A DNA stretch of 64,000 nucleotides from Rhodothermaceae bacterium (GCA_009841335.1 VXLY01000092.1:1-64000); one strand, 5' to 3'. Shown: positions 29,119-38,939, counted from the first letter of the stretch. Numbers and translations: made by a program. The notes: a model not told the origin generated them from the letters alone.

Positions 29119-30279
29119 ATGCTTTACTTCATACTGCAGTGGCTGGAATCGGCATTTAGTCCACCGGGATTTCAAGTGGTTGAGTTCATCACTGTGCGGG
29201 CAACGCTGGCGGCGATTACCGCCTTTCTAATCGCTATGGTGATCGGGCCGCGCGTGATAGACTGGCTCAAACGCAAACAGCTTGGTGAAGAAGTGCGCAC
29301 GGTGCTGAACCCCAGTCTGGTAGATCACTCGCATAAGAACGGAACCCCGACGATGGGAGGGATCATCATTATTAGTGCAATCGTGATTTCTACCCTGTTG
29401 TGGGGGGATCTGCGTGAGATCTACGTCTGGCTTATCGTGATTGCCATCCTCTGGATGGGCGTGTTCGGGTTCGCAGATGATTACGTAAAAACGGTTCGCA
29501 AGAATAAAAATGGTCTGGCTCCACGCATGAAAATAATCGGGCAGGCGGGGCTTGGGCTGCTTATTGGAAATGTGTTGTACTTCCATCCAAAATTTGCAGA
29601 GACACGCGCAGTGACCGATCTGCCGTTCTTCCAGGATTGGCATTTAGACTATAACGTGTTGGGAAATCTGTTTATGGACGGGGCCGACCTGGGTTGGGTT
29701 CTGTTCATTCCAATGAGCGTCTTCGTGGTCACCGCGACCTCAAATGCCGTCAATCTGACGGACGGTCTGGATGGTCTTGCTGCCGGGGTCAGCGCAATCG
29801 TAGCACTGGGGCTGGTGGTGTTGTGTTACGTAGCCGGACATGCGGGTTTTTCCTCATACCTGGGGGTAACACACTTGACTGGCGCAGGTGAGTTGACCGT
29901 ATTCGTGTCTGCCATGGTCACCGCATGTCTGGGATTTTTGTGGTTTAACAGTTACCCGGCAACGGTCTTTATGGGAGATACCGGGGCACTGGCCCTGGGA
30001 GCGGCAATTGCGGTGTTGTCCCTTATGGTCAAGAAGGAGTTGTTGTTGCCACTTTTGTGTGCAGTCTTCTTCATGGAGACAGTATCGGTCATTATGCAGA
30101 CCACCTATTTCCGCTATACCCGTCGAAAGACTGGAACGGGCAAGCGGATATTTCTTATAGCGCCTCTTCACCATCACTATGAGGGACAAGGGATGCATGA
30201 GGCCAAGATTGTCACCCGTTTCTGGCTAGTAACTGTGATCACGGTATTGGCTACTGTGCTTTCTCTCCGAATCCGATAA
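29119..30279 (+). CDS. mraY: Phospho-N-acetylmuramoyl-pentapeptide transferase MraY
   Basis: A 386-residue integral membrane enzyme with about ten helices that links phospho-MurNAc-pentapeptide to undecaprenyl phosphate to make lipid I. Signature motifs are GTPTMGGIIII, FADDYVKTVRKN, NAVNLTDGLDGLAAG, FMGDTGALALG and the C-terminal APLHHHYEGQG. The acidic catalytic residues (DD of FADDY and D of NLTDGLD) are present. Note that murF is not between murE and mraY. Its stop overlaps the murD start by one base (TAATG). Confidence 0.97.
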   Translation: MLYFILQWLESAFSPPGFQVVEFITVRATLAAITAFLIAMVIGPRVIDWLKRKQLGEEVRTVLNPSLVDHSHKNGTPTMGGIIIISAIVISTLLWGDLREIYVWLIVIAILWMGVFGFADDYVKTVRKNKNGLAPRMKIIGQAGLGLLIGNVLYFHPKFAETRAVTDLPFFQDWHLDYNVLGNLFMDGADLGWVLFIPMSVFVVTATSNAVNLTDGLDGLAAGVSAIVALGLVVLCYVAGHAGFSSYLGVTHLTGAGELTVFVSAMVTACLGFLWFNSYPATVFMGDTGALALGAAIAVLSLMVKKELLLPLLCAVFFMETVSVIMQTTYFRYTRRKTGTGKRIFLIAPLHHHYEGQGMHEAKIVTRFWLVTVITVLATVLSLRIR

Positions 30280-31631
30280 TGCAAGAGCAAACAGTCAAGG
30301 GTAAACGAGTAACTGTTTTGGGAGCAGCCCGGAGCGGATTGGCCGTGACCAAATTTCTGGTCCGCGCTGGCGCCCGTGTGATGCTCTCAGACAGCGGCCC
30401 GATAGATCCTGCAATCGTGACCTGGTGCGAAAAGCACGGCGTCATCGTGGAAGCCAACGGACATACCAAGGCTACATTATCAGCAGACTTTTTGGTTGTG
30501 AGTCCCGGTGTGCCAAGTACAGCGCCACCGGTTCAGGAAGCATTGACCTTGGGGCTGCCGGTATATTCTGAACTGGAAATTGCATCCCGGTACGCCAAAG
30601 GACAGATAATCGCCGTCACCGGAACCAATGGGAAAACAACCACAACCTCGCTCATTGGTCACATGATGAAGACGGCTGATCGGCACGTGGTTGTTGCTGG
30701 CAATATTGGCAGCCCCCTCTCAGATCATCTGAAAGAGATGCGTCGAGATACCGTCGTTGTATTAGAGGTATCCAGTTTCCAACTGGACCACGCTGAAACG
30801 TTTTGCCCAAAAGTGAGCGTGGTATTGAACATTACACCCGATCACCTGGATCGATATGGTGGCAGCTTCGAGCGCTACGCCGAAAGTAAACTGCGCATCT
30901 ACGAAAATCAGTCGACCGGCGATGTGGTGGTTTACAATTATGATGATACGCTCGTGCGTGAGCGTGTAGAGCATTTTGTGACAGTTTCTGACGTGCGGGG
31001 ACTGCCCTTTAGCAGACAGGTTCATCTATCAAACGGGGCCAGTGCTGTTGAGGGATTGATCAGGCTGCAGGAAAGAACACTTCTGCGGACGGACGAACTG
31101 GGTATACCGGGACCCCACAACGTTGGCAATTCGCTGGCTGCGGCTCTCGCAGGTCAGGCTGCCGGACTTTCAGACGAGGTGCTGCGGGAAAGTCTGCGAG
31201 GATTTACCGGTGTAGATCACCGGTTGGAGATTGTACGCCGAGTTGAGGGGGTCACCTATGTGAATGATTCCAAAGCGACCAACGTGAACGCGTTATGGTA
31301 TGCGCTGCACAGCTTTAATGCACCGATCATATTGCTGGTCGGGGGTCGGGATAAGGGCAACAATTATGAGATACTCAAGCCCCTCATCTCCAGCAAAGTA
31401 CCGATCCTGATTGCATTTGGCGAAAGTGCACCCACGGTCATGAAGGAGCTTGGGCCGTGCAGCAATAATGCGATGGCGGTAAACACGCTGGACGAGGCGA
31501 CACAGGCAGCACGCGATTGTGCCCAGGCTGGTGACGTTGTGCTCCTGAGCCCGGCATGTTCCTCCTTTGATCTTTTCAGCAACTATGAGGAACGGGGCAT
31601 GAGATTCAAAAGCATTGTCGAGGGTTTCTAG
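30279..31631 (+). CDS. murD: UDP-MurNAc-L-Ala:D-Glu ligase MurD
   Basis: A 450-residue cytoplasmic Mur ligase that adds D-glutamate. The N-terminal Rossmann-like domain starts VTVLGAARSGLAVTKFL. The ATP loop is IAVTGTNGKTTTTS, with VLEVSSFQLDH and NITPDHLDRYG. The C-terminal domain has YVNDSKATNVNA and ILLVGGRDKGN. All expected motifs are present and the length is normal. It starts at the last base of the mraY stop and ends 3 bases before ftsW. Confidence 0.96.
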   Translation: MQEQTVKGKRVTVLGAARSGLAVTKFLVRAGARVMLSDSGPIDPAIVTWCEKHGVIVEANGHTKATLSADFLVVSPGVPSTAPPVQEALTLGLPVYSELEIASRYAKGQIIAVTGTNGKTTTTSLIGHMMKTADRHVVVAGNIGSPLSDHLKEMRRDTVVVLEVSSFQLDHAETFCPKVSVVLNITPDHLDRYGGSFERYAESKLRIYENQSTGDVVVYNYDDTLVRERVEHFVTVSDVRGLPFSRQVHLSNGASAVEGLIRLQERTLLRTDELGIPGPHNVGNSLAAALAGQAAGLSDEVLRESLRGFTGVDHRLEIVRRVEGVTYVNDSKATNVNALWYALHSFNAPIILLVGGRDKGNNYEILKPLISSKVPILIAFGESAPTVMKELGPCSNNAMAVNTLDEATQAARDCAQAGDVVLLSPACSSFDLFSNYEERGMRFKSIVEGF

Positions 31632-31634
31632 CAC

Positions 31635-32789
31635 ATGAACGGCCTCCTCAAAATATTTCCCCGACATTTGCGGAATCTGCATCCACTTGACAAGTATGTC
31701 CTGTGGATCGCGCTCGTGCTGTCCGCAGTTGGGATCATGGCTGTGTACAGTGCTATCGCTTTCCTGGCTGAGGTCAAAGCGGGCGGAGATACAGAACTGT
31801 TTCTTGTGCGTCATTCGTTGCGGGTAGGACTCGCACTGATAGCGTTAACTGTATTCAGTATGGTTGATTACCATCATCTGGCACGCTGGTCCAGGTTCTT
31901 CTTGATCGGCTCACTGCTATTACTGGTGTTCGTACGGATATTCGGAGTAACCTATGGAGGTGCCACTCGTGCATTCCATGTTGGCATGCTAAGTGTGCAG
32001 CCGTCAGACTTGGCCAAGATCTCGCTCATCCTATATATAGCCGTACTTCTGGTACGCAAACAGACCTACATTCAGAGCTTCTCGCGAACATTTCTGCCGC
32101 TGTCATTGTGGATATTTGCTACGGTTGGTTTGATTGGTCTTGAGGATGTGTCAACCGCATTCCTCGTGTTGGTTTCGGTGATGCTCATGGCGTTTGTGGG
32201 GCGTTTCAGTCTGCCCTACATTGGCAGTATGGGGGCTTTTGCCGTAATCTTTGCAGCTCTGATGTTGCTTGGCTCGCCAAATCGGGCGCAGCGGCTGGAG
32301 TCATATTTCGGTGTGAAGATATTCCCGCACTCGGAAGAGGTCGAGACGTTCAGCGTACAGGCCGAAGGGTACCAGGCCCGACAGGCACACATTGCGCTGG
32401 CCATGGGAGGACTGACCGGTCGCGGACCCGGCAAGAGCGTGCAACGTGATTTCCTCCCGGCCCCGTACAACGACTTTATTTTCGCCATTATTACCGAGGA
32501 ATACGGACTGCTGGGGGGAGTTGCGCTCCTTGCATTGTTCGTGGTTCTGCTTTTTCGAGGGTTTTTACGCATTGCCCGGCACGCAACGGACCCACTTGGG
32601 CTCTTTATTGCTGTTGGGTGTACGGTAATGCTTACGCTGTATGGTTTTGTACATGCGGGGGTTGCAGTGGGGCTTTTACCGGTTACAGGCCTTCCCCTCC
32701 CATTGGTTTCCTATGGCGGTACCTCCATGATTTCGGCAGGAACTCTTCTGGGGATTCTGTTGAACATTTCGCGACAGATAGAGCGATGA
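31635..32789 (+). CDS. ftsW: SEDS-family septal peptidoglycan polymerase FtsW
   Basis: A 384-residue polytopic membrane protein with about ten helices; the glycosyltransferase partner of FtsI in septal wall synthesis. SEDS motifs include the YGGATRAF segment with QPSDLAKIS, the DFIFAIITEEYGLLGG loop, and the C-terminal GLPLPLVSYGGTSM. Placement between murD and murG is standard. The murG start codon lies within its stop (ATGA). Confidence 0.96.
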   Translation: MNGLLKIFPRHLRNLHPLDKYVLWIALVLSAVGIMAVYSAIAFLAEVKAGGDTELFLVRHSLRVGLALIALTVFSMVDYHHLARWSRFFLIGSLLLLVFVRIFGVTYGGATRAFHVGMLSVQPSDLAKISLILYIAVLLVRKQTYIQSFSRTFLPLSLWIFATVGLIGLEDVSTAFLVLVSVMLMAFVGRFSLPYIGSMGAFAVIFAALMLLGSPNRAQRLESYFGVKIFPHSEEVETFSVQAEGYQARQAHIALAMGGLTGRGPGKSVQRDFLPAPYNDFIFAIITEEYGLLGGVALLALFVVLLFRGFLRIARHATDPLGLFIAVGCTVMLTLYGFVHAGVAVGLLPVTGLPLPLVSYGGTSMISAGTLLGILLNISRQIER

Positions 32790-33889
32790 AAAGAACTCCA
32801 CGCGTGTTATTTGCTGGCGGCGGCACAGGTGGTCATGTTTATCCCGCGATAGCTATCGCGCAGGCAATACGTTCGCTGGTGCCGACGAGTGCAATTGCTT
32901 TTGCGGGTACGCGTGACCATCTGGAATGGCGCGCTGTGCCGGAGGCGGGGTTTGAAATCCATCCAATCACGATCAGCGGATTTCATCGCAAACAACCACT
33001 GCGCAATGTTAGCTTGCCGCTGAAGCTGGCTACAGGGCTATGGCAGAGCTACCAGCTAGTGAATCATTTTGATGCCGATGTCGCTGTTGGAACAGGCGGA
33101 TATGTATCAGGGCCAGTATTGTGGGCTGCCGGTATGCGTGGACGGCCAATTGTTGCCCAGGAGCAGAATGCGTATGCAGGGGTAACCAATCGAATTCTCG
33201 GGCGCAGGGCAGCCCAGGTTCACATCGCTTTCAAAGAGGCGGAGAGTTGGTTCCCGGAAGGCCGCTGTAGATTCAGCGGGAATCCCGTGCGACGCGAGTT
33301 AACTGCCACCACACGCGAAGCTAGCCGGAAGGCGCTCAAGTTGCCCAGGAATGCAAAAGTTTTGTTCGTATTCGGAGGTTCGCTGGGCAGTCAGTCCATC
33401 AATGAGGCAATGGCCCAGGTTGCGGACAGAATACTATCGGATCCGGATGTTCACATCATCTGGCAAACTGGAGCGCTTTACTACAACCGGATGCGCAAAA
33501 AAGAGCGTGCACGGCTCAGGGTCCTGCAGTATGTGGATCGAATGGATCTGGCGTATGCAGCCTGTGATTTGGTTTTGGCACGGGCAGGCGCGCTTACATG
33601 CAGCGAGCTATTGTGCACCTCTACGCCTGCCATCCTCGTGCCGTCAGCACATGTCGCAGAGGATCACCAGACGAAGAATGCTCGCAGCATGGAGCGCACG
33701 GGGGCGGCAATATATATGCCGGAAGAGGAGCTATTGAATGCACTGGTCACACGGGTTCCCGAACTGCTGGCTAACCCCGAACAAAGATCAAGAATGGCAG
33801 CTGAAGCACAAAAAGCCGCTAAACCGGAAGCTGCCATGACCATCGCAAAAGATATTCTGGCACTCGTTGGATGGGAGGAAGAGAAATGA
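32786..33889 (+). CDS. murG: Undecaprenyldiphospho-muramoylpentapeptide GlcNAc transferase MurG
   Basis: A 367-residue GT28 enzyme that adds GlcNAc to lipid I to give lipid II on the inner face of the inner membrane. It has the N-terminal glycine-rich motif FAGGGTGGHVYPAIAIA, GTGGYVSGPVLWAA, the second domain start VLFVFGGSLGSQSINEA, and ARAGALTCSEL. The chosen ATG (32786) overlaps the ftsW stop by 4 bases and gives the family start; the open frame upstream lies inside ftsW and is not used. Confidence 0.97.
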   Translation: MKRTPRVLFAGGGTGGHVYPAIAIAQAIRSLVPTSAIAFAGTRDHLEWRAVPEAGFEIHPITISGFHRKQPLRNVSLPLKLATGLWQSYQLVNHFDADVAVGTGGYVSGPVLWAAGMRGRPIVAQEQNAYAGVTNRILGRRAAQVHIAFKEAESWFPEGRCRFSGNPVRRELTATTREASRKALKLPRNAKVLFVFGGSLGSQSINEAMAQVADRILSDPDVHIIWQTGALYYNRMRKKERARLRVLQYVDRMDLAYAACDLVLARAGALTCSELLCTSTPAILVPSAHVAEDHQTKNARSMERTGAAIYMPEEELLNALVTRVPELLANPEQRSRMAAEAQKAAKPEAAMTIAKDILALVGWEEEK

Positions 33890-35295
33890 ATTCTAAGCGA
33901 CGACAACCTATGCTTGGGCGTATCCGTCATGTACACATGGTGGGCATCGGAGGGATCGGCATGAGCTCGATTGCTGCAGTACTATTGTCCCGGGGATACC
34001 GGGTCACAGGCTCAGATTTATGTCTTAGCGAACTGACGGACAAGCTCGTTGCTGACGGAGCGACTGTGTATGAAGGACACGACCGTAAACACGTAGCAGG
34101 GGCAGGTGTGGTCGTCTATTCGTCTGCTGTGGATGTAAAGGAGAACCCAGAAACCCAAGCAGCGGCCGCAGCCCGCATTCCGTTGATCTCCAGATCAGAA
34201 ATGCTCGGAGAGCTCATGCGCATGAAGTATGGAGTAGGAATCGCAGGCACACACGGAAAGACCACCACAACCAGCATGGTGGGCCGGGTTGTGACAGAAG
34301 GCGGATTTGATCCCACCATTATAGTTGGGGGTAAGGTAGCTGAGATAAATACCAACGCGGTCAGTGGTGAAGGTGACATTATCGTGATTGAAGCAGATGA
34401 ATATGATCGTGCCTTTTTGCGGTTAACCCCTGCGCTTGCGGTCATTACTACGATTGAGTCTGAACACCTGGACACGTACGGAAACCTCGGCGAAGTTTAC
34501 GAGGCGTTTACGGCGTTTGCGACCAGTGTGCCCTTTTTCGGGGCCGCGATTGTTTGTCTTGACGACCCTGGCGTACAGGCTGTCATTGGCGACATTGATC
34601 GCAGGGTGATGACTTACGGTACCGCGCGGCAAGCCATGGTTCGGGCCGAAGGGATTGTGCAGCAAGGCATGACCATGCAGTTTGACGTCGTGGTGTTTGG
34701 CACTCGACAGGGATCCATTACCCTTCGGGCCCTCGGACTGCATAATGTGCGCAATGCTTTGGCTGCGATTGCCGTAGGGGTAGAGCTGGAGATTGATTTC
34801 GACCGTGTCAAAGCAGGCCTGGAACGCTTCGCCGGTGTGCACAGGCGTTTTCAGTTACTGGGGAAGGCGCACGGTATCCTGGTAATTGACGACTACGCTC
34901 ACCATCCGACCGAGATTGCTGCTACGCTGAATGCCGCAAATGAAGGTTATCCGGATCGGCGGATTGTGGCAGTTTTTCAGCCGCACCTGTACTCGCGAAC
35001 AAAAGATTTCAAGGAGGAGTTCGCGCGTGCATTCTTCAACGCGGACGTGATGATCGTAACAGAGGTTTATCCCGCTCGCGAAAAACCAATCCCCGGAGTG
35101 ACTGGCAAATTGATTGCAGATTTGGCCACTGCCCGCGGGCATCTTGATGCCCGGTGGGCGAAGAAGAAAAACTTGCTGCCTGTTTTGCACGACTTGGCTA
35201 AGCCGGGCGATGTCGTGCTGTTCATGGGAGCAGGAGACATTTGGCGCGTTGCCAGACAATACACTGAAGAGCTGTGCAAGGACGCAGCCGCATAA
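33886..35295 (+). CDS. murC: UDP-N-acetylmuramate:L-alanine ligase MurC
   Basis: A cytoplasmic Mur ligase of about 469 residues that adds L-Ala to UDP-MurNAc. The N-terminal domain has VHMVGIGGIGMSSIA. The ATP loop is IAGTHGKTTTTSM, followed by VIEADEYDRAFL. The late motif DDYAHHPTEIAATL and QPHLYSRTKDF complete the family pattern. The ATG at 33886 overlaps the murG stop (ATGA), so it is preferred over the ATG at 33871. The next gene, ftsQ, begins at once after the stop. Confidence 0.97.
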   Translation: MNSKRRQPMLGRIRHVHMVGIGGIGMSSIAAVLLSRGYRVTGSDLCLSELTDKLVADGATVYEGHDRKHVAGAGVVVYSSAVDVKENPETQAAAAARIPLISRSEMLGELMRMKYGVGIAGTHGKTTTTSMVGRVVTEGGFDPTIIVGGKVAEINTNAVSGEGDIIVIEADEYDRAFLRLTPALAVITTIESEHLDTYGNLGEVYEAFTAFATSVPFFGAAIVCLDDPGVQAVIGDIDRRVMTYGTARQAMVRAEGIVQQGMTMQFDVVVFGTRQGSITLRALGLHNVRNALAAIAVGVELEIDFDRVKAGLERFAGVHRRFQLLGKAHGILVIDDYAHHPTEIAATLNAANEGYPDRRIVAVFQPHLYSRTKDFKEEFARAFFNADVMIVTEVYPAREKPIPGVTGKLIADLATARGHLDARWAKKKNLLPVLHDLAKPGDVVLFMGAGDIWRVARQYTEELCKDAAA

Positions 35296-36018
35296 ATGAT
35301 GCAAGGAAAGCGTAGACAAATTTGGATCGTACTCCTAGTGGTCATTCCGATCGGCCTAGGTGGGGTATTGGGCTGGAAGTACCTGTGGGAACGCCCCTGC
35401 GTCCGCCTTGAAATTGCGGGCATCCAGTACACCGATTCCACTTTGGTGCACAGTTTGGTGGACAGCACACTTACCCCGCAAATGATTGTTGATCGGTTAC
35501 AGAGGCATCCGTGGATTTACAGTGCACGTGCTGTGTGTTATCCGACGGGCGCAACACATGTGCAGATCTATGAGCGTGTACCCCGTCTCCTCGTGCTGAC
35601 CGAGAATGGTGACCCAGCTTATTATCTGGACGAATATGGCTACATGATGCCTCCCGCCACACACATGGTATTTGATGTGCCACTTTTGCGAGGGGTACCC
35701 GAGCCTTATCACGCGGTGCAGCCAGTGAAGAATGTGGAAGTGCGAAACCTGTTGACACTGTTGCCACGGATTGGTTCAGAGATGGATTTCCTTGTATCCG
35801 AATTCGAAATAGCAGAGAACGGCCTGATTCTGATCGCGCGAGCGATGGGAGGCGGTCATACAGCCGTGGTACGTCTCGGATCGGAAGATTGGGAAAAGCG
35901 TCTGGATCGCCTGTATGACTTCTGGAACAAGGAGGTAGCTGGACGTGAAAATCGCGTTTTTGATGTCATCGATTTGCGGTTCAACGGACAGATCATAACG
36001 GAAGAAAAATCGGCGTAG
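35296..36018 (+). CDS. ftsQ: FtsQ-like cell division protein
   Basis: A 240-residue bitopic protein: a short basic N-terminus, one membrane helix (IVLLVVIPIGLGGVLGWKYL), then a periplasmic part. The region after the helix resembles a POTRA domain (RLEIAGIQYTDSTLVHSLV, then RLQRHPWIYSARAVCYP). A beta domain follows (YYLDEYGYMMPP). Identity in this family is weak; position before ftsA and topology support the call. It scaffolds FtsL/FtsB in the divisome. Two ATG codons in a row occur at 35296 and 35299. Confidence 0.88.
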   Translation: MMQGKRRQIWIVLLVVIPIGLGGVLGWKYLWERPCVRLEIAGIQYTDSTLVHSLVDSTLTPQMIVDRLQRHPWIYSARAVCYPTGATHVQIYERVPRLLVLTENGDPAYYLDEYGYMMPPATHMVFDVPLLRGVPEPYHAVQPVKNVEVRNLLTLLPRIGSEMDFLVSEFEIAENGLILIARAMGGGHTAVVRLGSEDWEKRLDRLYDFWNKEVAGRENRVFDVIDLRFNGQIITEEKSA

Positions 36019-36039
36019 CTATCTATAAAACTGCAAGCC

Positions 36040-37314
36040 ATGGATGATCGAATTGTAGTCGGAATGGACATAGGCACCACAAAGGTATGTGCCGTTGTGG
36101 CCGAGTCTGACGAAATGGGAAAGATCAATGTACTTGGTATTGGTACAACTGAATCAGAAGGCCTGAACAGGGGGGTGGTCGTAAATATTGACAAAACTGT
36201 TGCATCCATCCAGAAAGCTGTTAGAGCGGCAGAACGGGCAGCAGACGTAGAGGTCCAAAGCGTAATCGCAGGCATCGCGGGGGATCATATCCAGAGCTTC
36301 CAGAGCCGGGGAGTCATAACGATAGCCAGTCGTGAGCGCGAGATTTCAGCGAAGGATGTAAAGCGGCTGATCGAGGATACAACGCATGTAGCCATGCCAC
36401 CCGACAGGGAAATCCTCCACATCATACCTCAAGAATTTATCGTTGATGACCAGGATGGTGTGCTAGATCCGGTGGGTATGAACGGTGTGCGTCTTCAAGC
36501 AAATGTGCACATCATTACGGGTTTGGTCTCCGCTGCCAAGAATATATACAGATGTATCGAAAAAGCGGGGTATCAAGTTGAGGATGTAGTGCTTGAACCC
36601 TTGGCCAGCTCTTTCAGCGTCCTGCATCACGATGAAAAGGAGGTGGGGGTGGTCCTGATTGATATTGGGGGAGGTACCACAGATGTTGCGGTTTTTGAAG
36701 ATCATACGATCCGGCATACGGCGGTAATTGCTGTTGCGGGCAACCATGTGACTGAAGATATACGAAAAGGACTGGGGGTTATGCGTAACCAGGCGGAGCA
36801 ACTGAAGCGCCAGTTCGGCTGCGCACTGATTGATCTTACAGAGGACGGGGAGCGGATCCGCATGCCTGGATTAGGGGGACGGCAGGAAAAAGAGATCAGC
36901 ACCAGCGCCCTGGCCCAGATCATTCAACCCAGACTAGAAGAAATTCTGGAGATCACTGCAATCGAGATACGACGCAGTGGCTACGGGAAATATCTCTCCG
37001 CGGGTGCCGTGCTGACTGGTGGAGGGTCAATGATTCGAGGAACCAGAGAGTTGGCAAATGAGATACTGGGACTCGAAACGCGCGTTGGTTCTCCAAAAAA
37101 GCGTGGAGGCGGACTCTGGGAAGAGGTCTCAGACCCGAAGTATGCCACTGGCGTGGGGCTTGTACTGTACGGCCTTGATCCGAAAATGATGAAAACCGTA
37201 ACCCAGGACGACGGGGCAAAACGCCTCTCTGGCGCTGCATCCTACAGTGGAAAGGGCAGCTCCTCCTGGGGACGGATCGTCGAACGCATGAAAGGTTGGT
37301 TCGATGAATTATAG
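36040..37314 (+). CDS. ftsA: Cell division protein FtsA
   Basis: A 424-residue actin-like ATPase that tethers FtsZ to the membrane. Phosphate-1 motif: VGMDIGTTKVCAVVAE. The SHS2/1C subdomain follows. Phosphate-2 region: VVLIDIGGGTTDVAVF. Adenosine motif: AVLTGGGSMIRG. The C-terminal end (WGRIVERMKGWFDEL) is an amphipathic helix of the kind that inserts into the inner membrane. It lies 21 bases after ftsQ and about 50 before ftsZ. Confidence 0.96.
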   Translation: MDDRIVVGMDIGTTKVCAVVAESDEMGKINVLGIGTTESEGLNRGVVVNIDKTVASIQKAVRAAERAADVEVQSVIAGIAGDHIQSFQSRGVITIASREREISAKDVKRLIEDTTHVAMPPDREILHIIPQEFIVDDQDGVLDPVGMNGVRLQANVHIITGLVSAAKNIYRCIEKAGYQVEDVVLEPLASSFSVLHHDEKEVGVVLIDIGGGTTDVAVFEDHTIRHTAVIAVAGNHVTEDIRKGLGVMRNQAEQLKRQFGCALIDLTEDGERIRMPGLGGRQEKEISTSALAQIIQPRLEEILEITAIEIRRSGYGKYLSAGAVLTGGGSMIRGTRELANEILGLETRVGSPKKRGGGLWEEVSDPKYATGVGLVLYGLDPKMMKTVTQDDGAKRLSGAASYSGKGSSSWGRIVERMKGWFDEL

Positions 37315-37364
37315 GGCAATCAATCTGCACGAGCAGAATCAAACAAAAACCTGAGGGTAACTCC

Positions 37365-38591
37365 ATGGAAACTCAACAAAAAAACCGGTTTACTTTTGAC
37401 GCCGAATATAGCGGCATAGCAAAGATTTGCGTTGTTGGTGTGGGAGGAGGCGGAGGTAACGCTATTAACAGTATGGTCAACGACGGATTGGAGTCTGTTG
37501 AATTCATGGCTGTGAATACGGATGCTCAGGACCTGAACAACAGCCTTGCAACGCACAAGGTGCAGGCAGGTCGAAAACTAACCAAGGGGCTGGGAGCAGG
37601 AGCGCGGCCAGAGCTAGGACTTCAGGCCATGCTTGAATGTCAAGAGGAACTCGAGGCGGCGCTGCACGGGTTTGACATGGTTTTTGTTACCGCTGGTATG
37701 GGAGGAGGAACGGGGACAGGGGGAGTCGGGGTTGTGGCCGACGTTGCAAGGCGAATGGGTGCATTGGTTGTGGCTATCGTCACCAAGCCGTTTGAGTTCG
37801 AGAACCGTAAACGTATGAAGTCTGCCATACAGGGCATTGAGCAGCTGAGACCATGTGTTGATACACTCATCGTCATCCCCAACGAGAGGCTGTTGGATAT
37901 TTCGGATGATGATACTGACCTTGCCGAGGCATTCAAGCGCGCAGACGACGTACTGTCCAACGCTACCCGGAGTATAAGCGATTTGATTACAAAGACCGGC
38001 CTGATCAACCTGGACTTTGCAGATGTGCGCACAACAATAGAGGATAGCGGAACATCAATCATGGGAGTGGCCACAGGTGATTTGGAGGCGGGCGCAGCCA
38101 CTGTTGCCCTTGAAGCAATTTCCAGTCCACTCATGGACGGTATGTCCATTGCGGGAGCACGGAACGTCCTGGTCAACATTACCGCTGACTCAGTGCCGAT
38201 CAAGGAGGTGAATTCCGCTATGGCAGTCATCGGGGAGGAAGCTGGAGCGGAAGCCGAAATAATCACGGGTGTTGTGGTGGACAGCGAGATGAAGAATTCT
38301 GTACGAATTACCGTGATTGCGACAGGTCTTGGGCACGCCGATAAAGTCAAGGAGGAGCAGCGAAGCAGACCCCTTCTAGACGAAAAGGTTTTCGGATACA
38401 AAGGAGAACAGAACCTCAAAACATTGGATACGCCAGCGTGGGAACGTCGTGGACTTACTGAGCCCCGCAAGAGAAATTCAGGGGAAGAGTCGAAGGTTTT
38501 GTACTTGGACGATGATAATGCGTCGACCAAATCCGAAGACCGGAAATCCTCGGAAGATACCCCGGCTTTCCTACGTAAAATGATGGACTAG
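37365..38591 (+). CDS. ftsZ: Cell division protein FtsZ
   Basis: A 408-residue tubulin-like GTPase that forms the cytokinetic ring. It has the N-terminal ICVVGVGGGGGNAIN motif, the tubulin signature GMGGGTGTGGVGV, IPNERLLDI, and the T7-loop region INLDFADVRT. A variable acidic linker (about residues 330-395) ends in the conserved C-terminal peptide TPAFLRKMMD, which binds FtsA. It is the last gene of the dcw run. The start gives MetGluThrGln before the globular domain. Confidence 0.98.
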   Translation: METQQKNRFTFDAEYSGIAKICVVGVGGGGGNAINSMVNDGLESVEFMAVNTDAQDLNNSLATHKVQAGRKLTKGLGAGARPELGLQAMLECQEELEAALHGFDMVFVTAGMGGGTGTGGVGVVADVARRMGALVVAIVTKPFEFENRKRMKSAIQGIEQLRPCVDTLIVIPNERLLDISDDDTDLAEAFKRADDVLSNATRSISDLITKTGLINLDFADVRTTIEDSGTSIMGVATGDLEAGAATVALEAISSPLMDGMSIAGARNVLVNITADSVPIKEVNSAMAVIGEEAGAEAEIITGVVVDSEMKNSVRITVIATGLGHADKVKEEQRSRPLLDEKVFGYKGEQNLKTLDTPAWERRGLTEPRKRNSGEESKVLYLDDDNASTKSEDRKSSEDTPAFLRKMMD

Positions 38592-38666
38592 AGAACAACC
38601 TGACTCCGCTTATGGTACAACCGCTTTGTATATTGCTGTTTACAGATTCAAACACGCTAAAAATCA

Positions 38667-38930
38667 ATGCCCCAGCACGCTTCAGCAATCAAGCGGGTTC
38701 GCCAGAATGCTGCGCGCCGACTTCGCAATCGCGAACATCGAAGCCGTATGCGAACAATGGTTAAGAAGATTATGCAAACAGATGATGCTTCTACTGCACA
38801 GTCTCTCTACCCTGAAACCCAGGCGTACTTAGACCGATTGGCTACGAAAGGTATCATTCACCGTAATAAATCTGCCCGCTACAAGGTTCAAATCCTGCGG
38901 CACATGGATAAGATCAACCAGTCGTTCTAG
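38667..38930 (+). CDS. rpsT: 30S ribosomal protein S20
   Basis: An 87-residue basic, all-helical protein that binds 16S rRNA. The start MPQHASAIKRVRQNAARRLRN matches the usual S20 opening (Lys/Arg-rich with SAxKRxRQ). The C-terminus has GIIHRNKSARYKVQIL, equivalent to the K-G-xIHxNxAARxKSRL signature. It lies 75 bases after ftsZ. A small hairpin overlaps its stop codon. Confidence 0.93.
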   Translation: MPQHASAIKRVRQNAARRLRNREHRSRMRTMVKKIMQTDDASTAQSLYPETQAYLDRLATKGIIHRNKSARYKVQILRHMDKINQSF

Positions 38931-38939
38931 CCAGAACGA
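38922..38939 (+). terminator. Small hairpin at the rpsT stop codon
   Basis: TCGTTCT (38922-38928) pairs perfectly with AGAACGA (38933-38939), loop AGCC, covering the TAG stop. There is no T tract, so it is probably an mRNA-end structure rather than a true terminator. Confidence 0.3.

Noticed and set aside
37640-38530. 296-codon open frame antisense to ftsZ
   Set aside because: Ser/Thr/Ala-rich antisense shadow of a strongly supported core gene.
38885-38895. GGTTCAAATCC, identical to a tRNA T-loop core
   Set aside because: It lies inside the rpsT reading frame (YKVQIL), and no acceptor stem, D arm or anticodon arm can be built around it.
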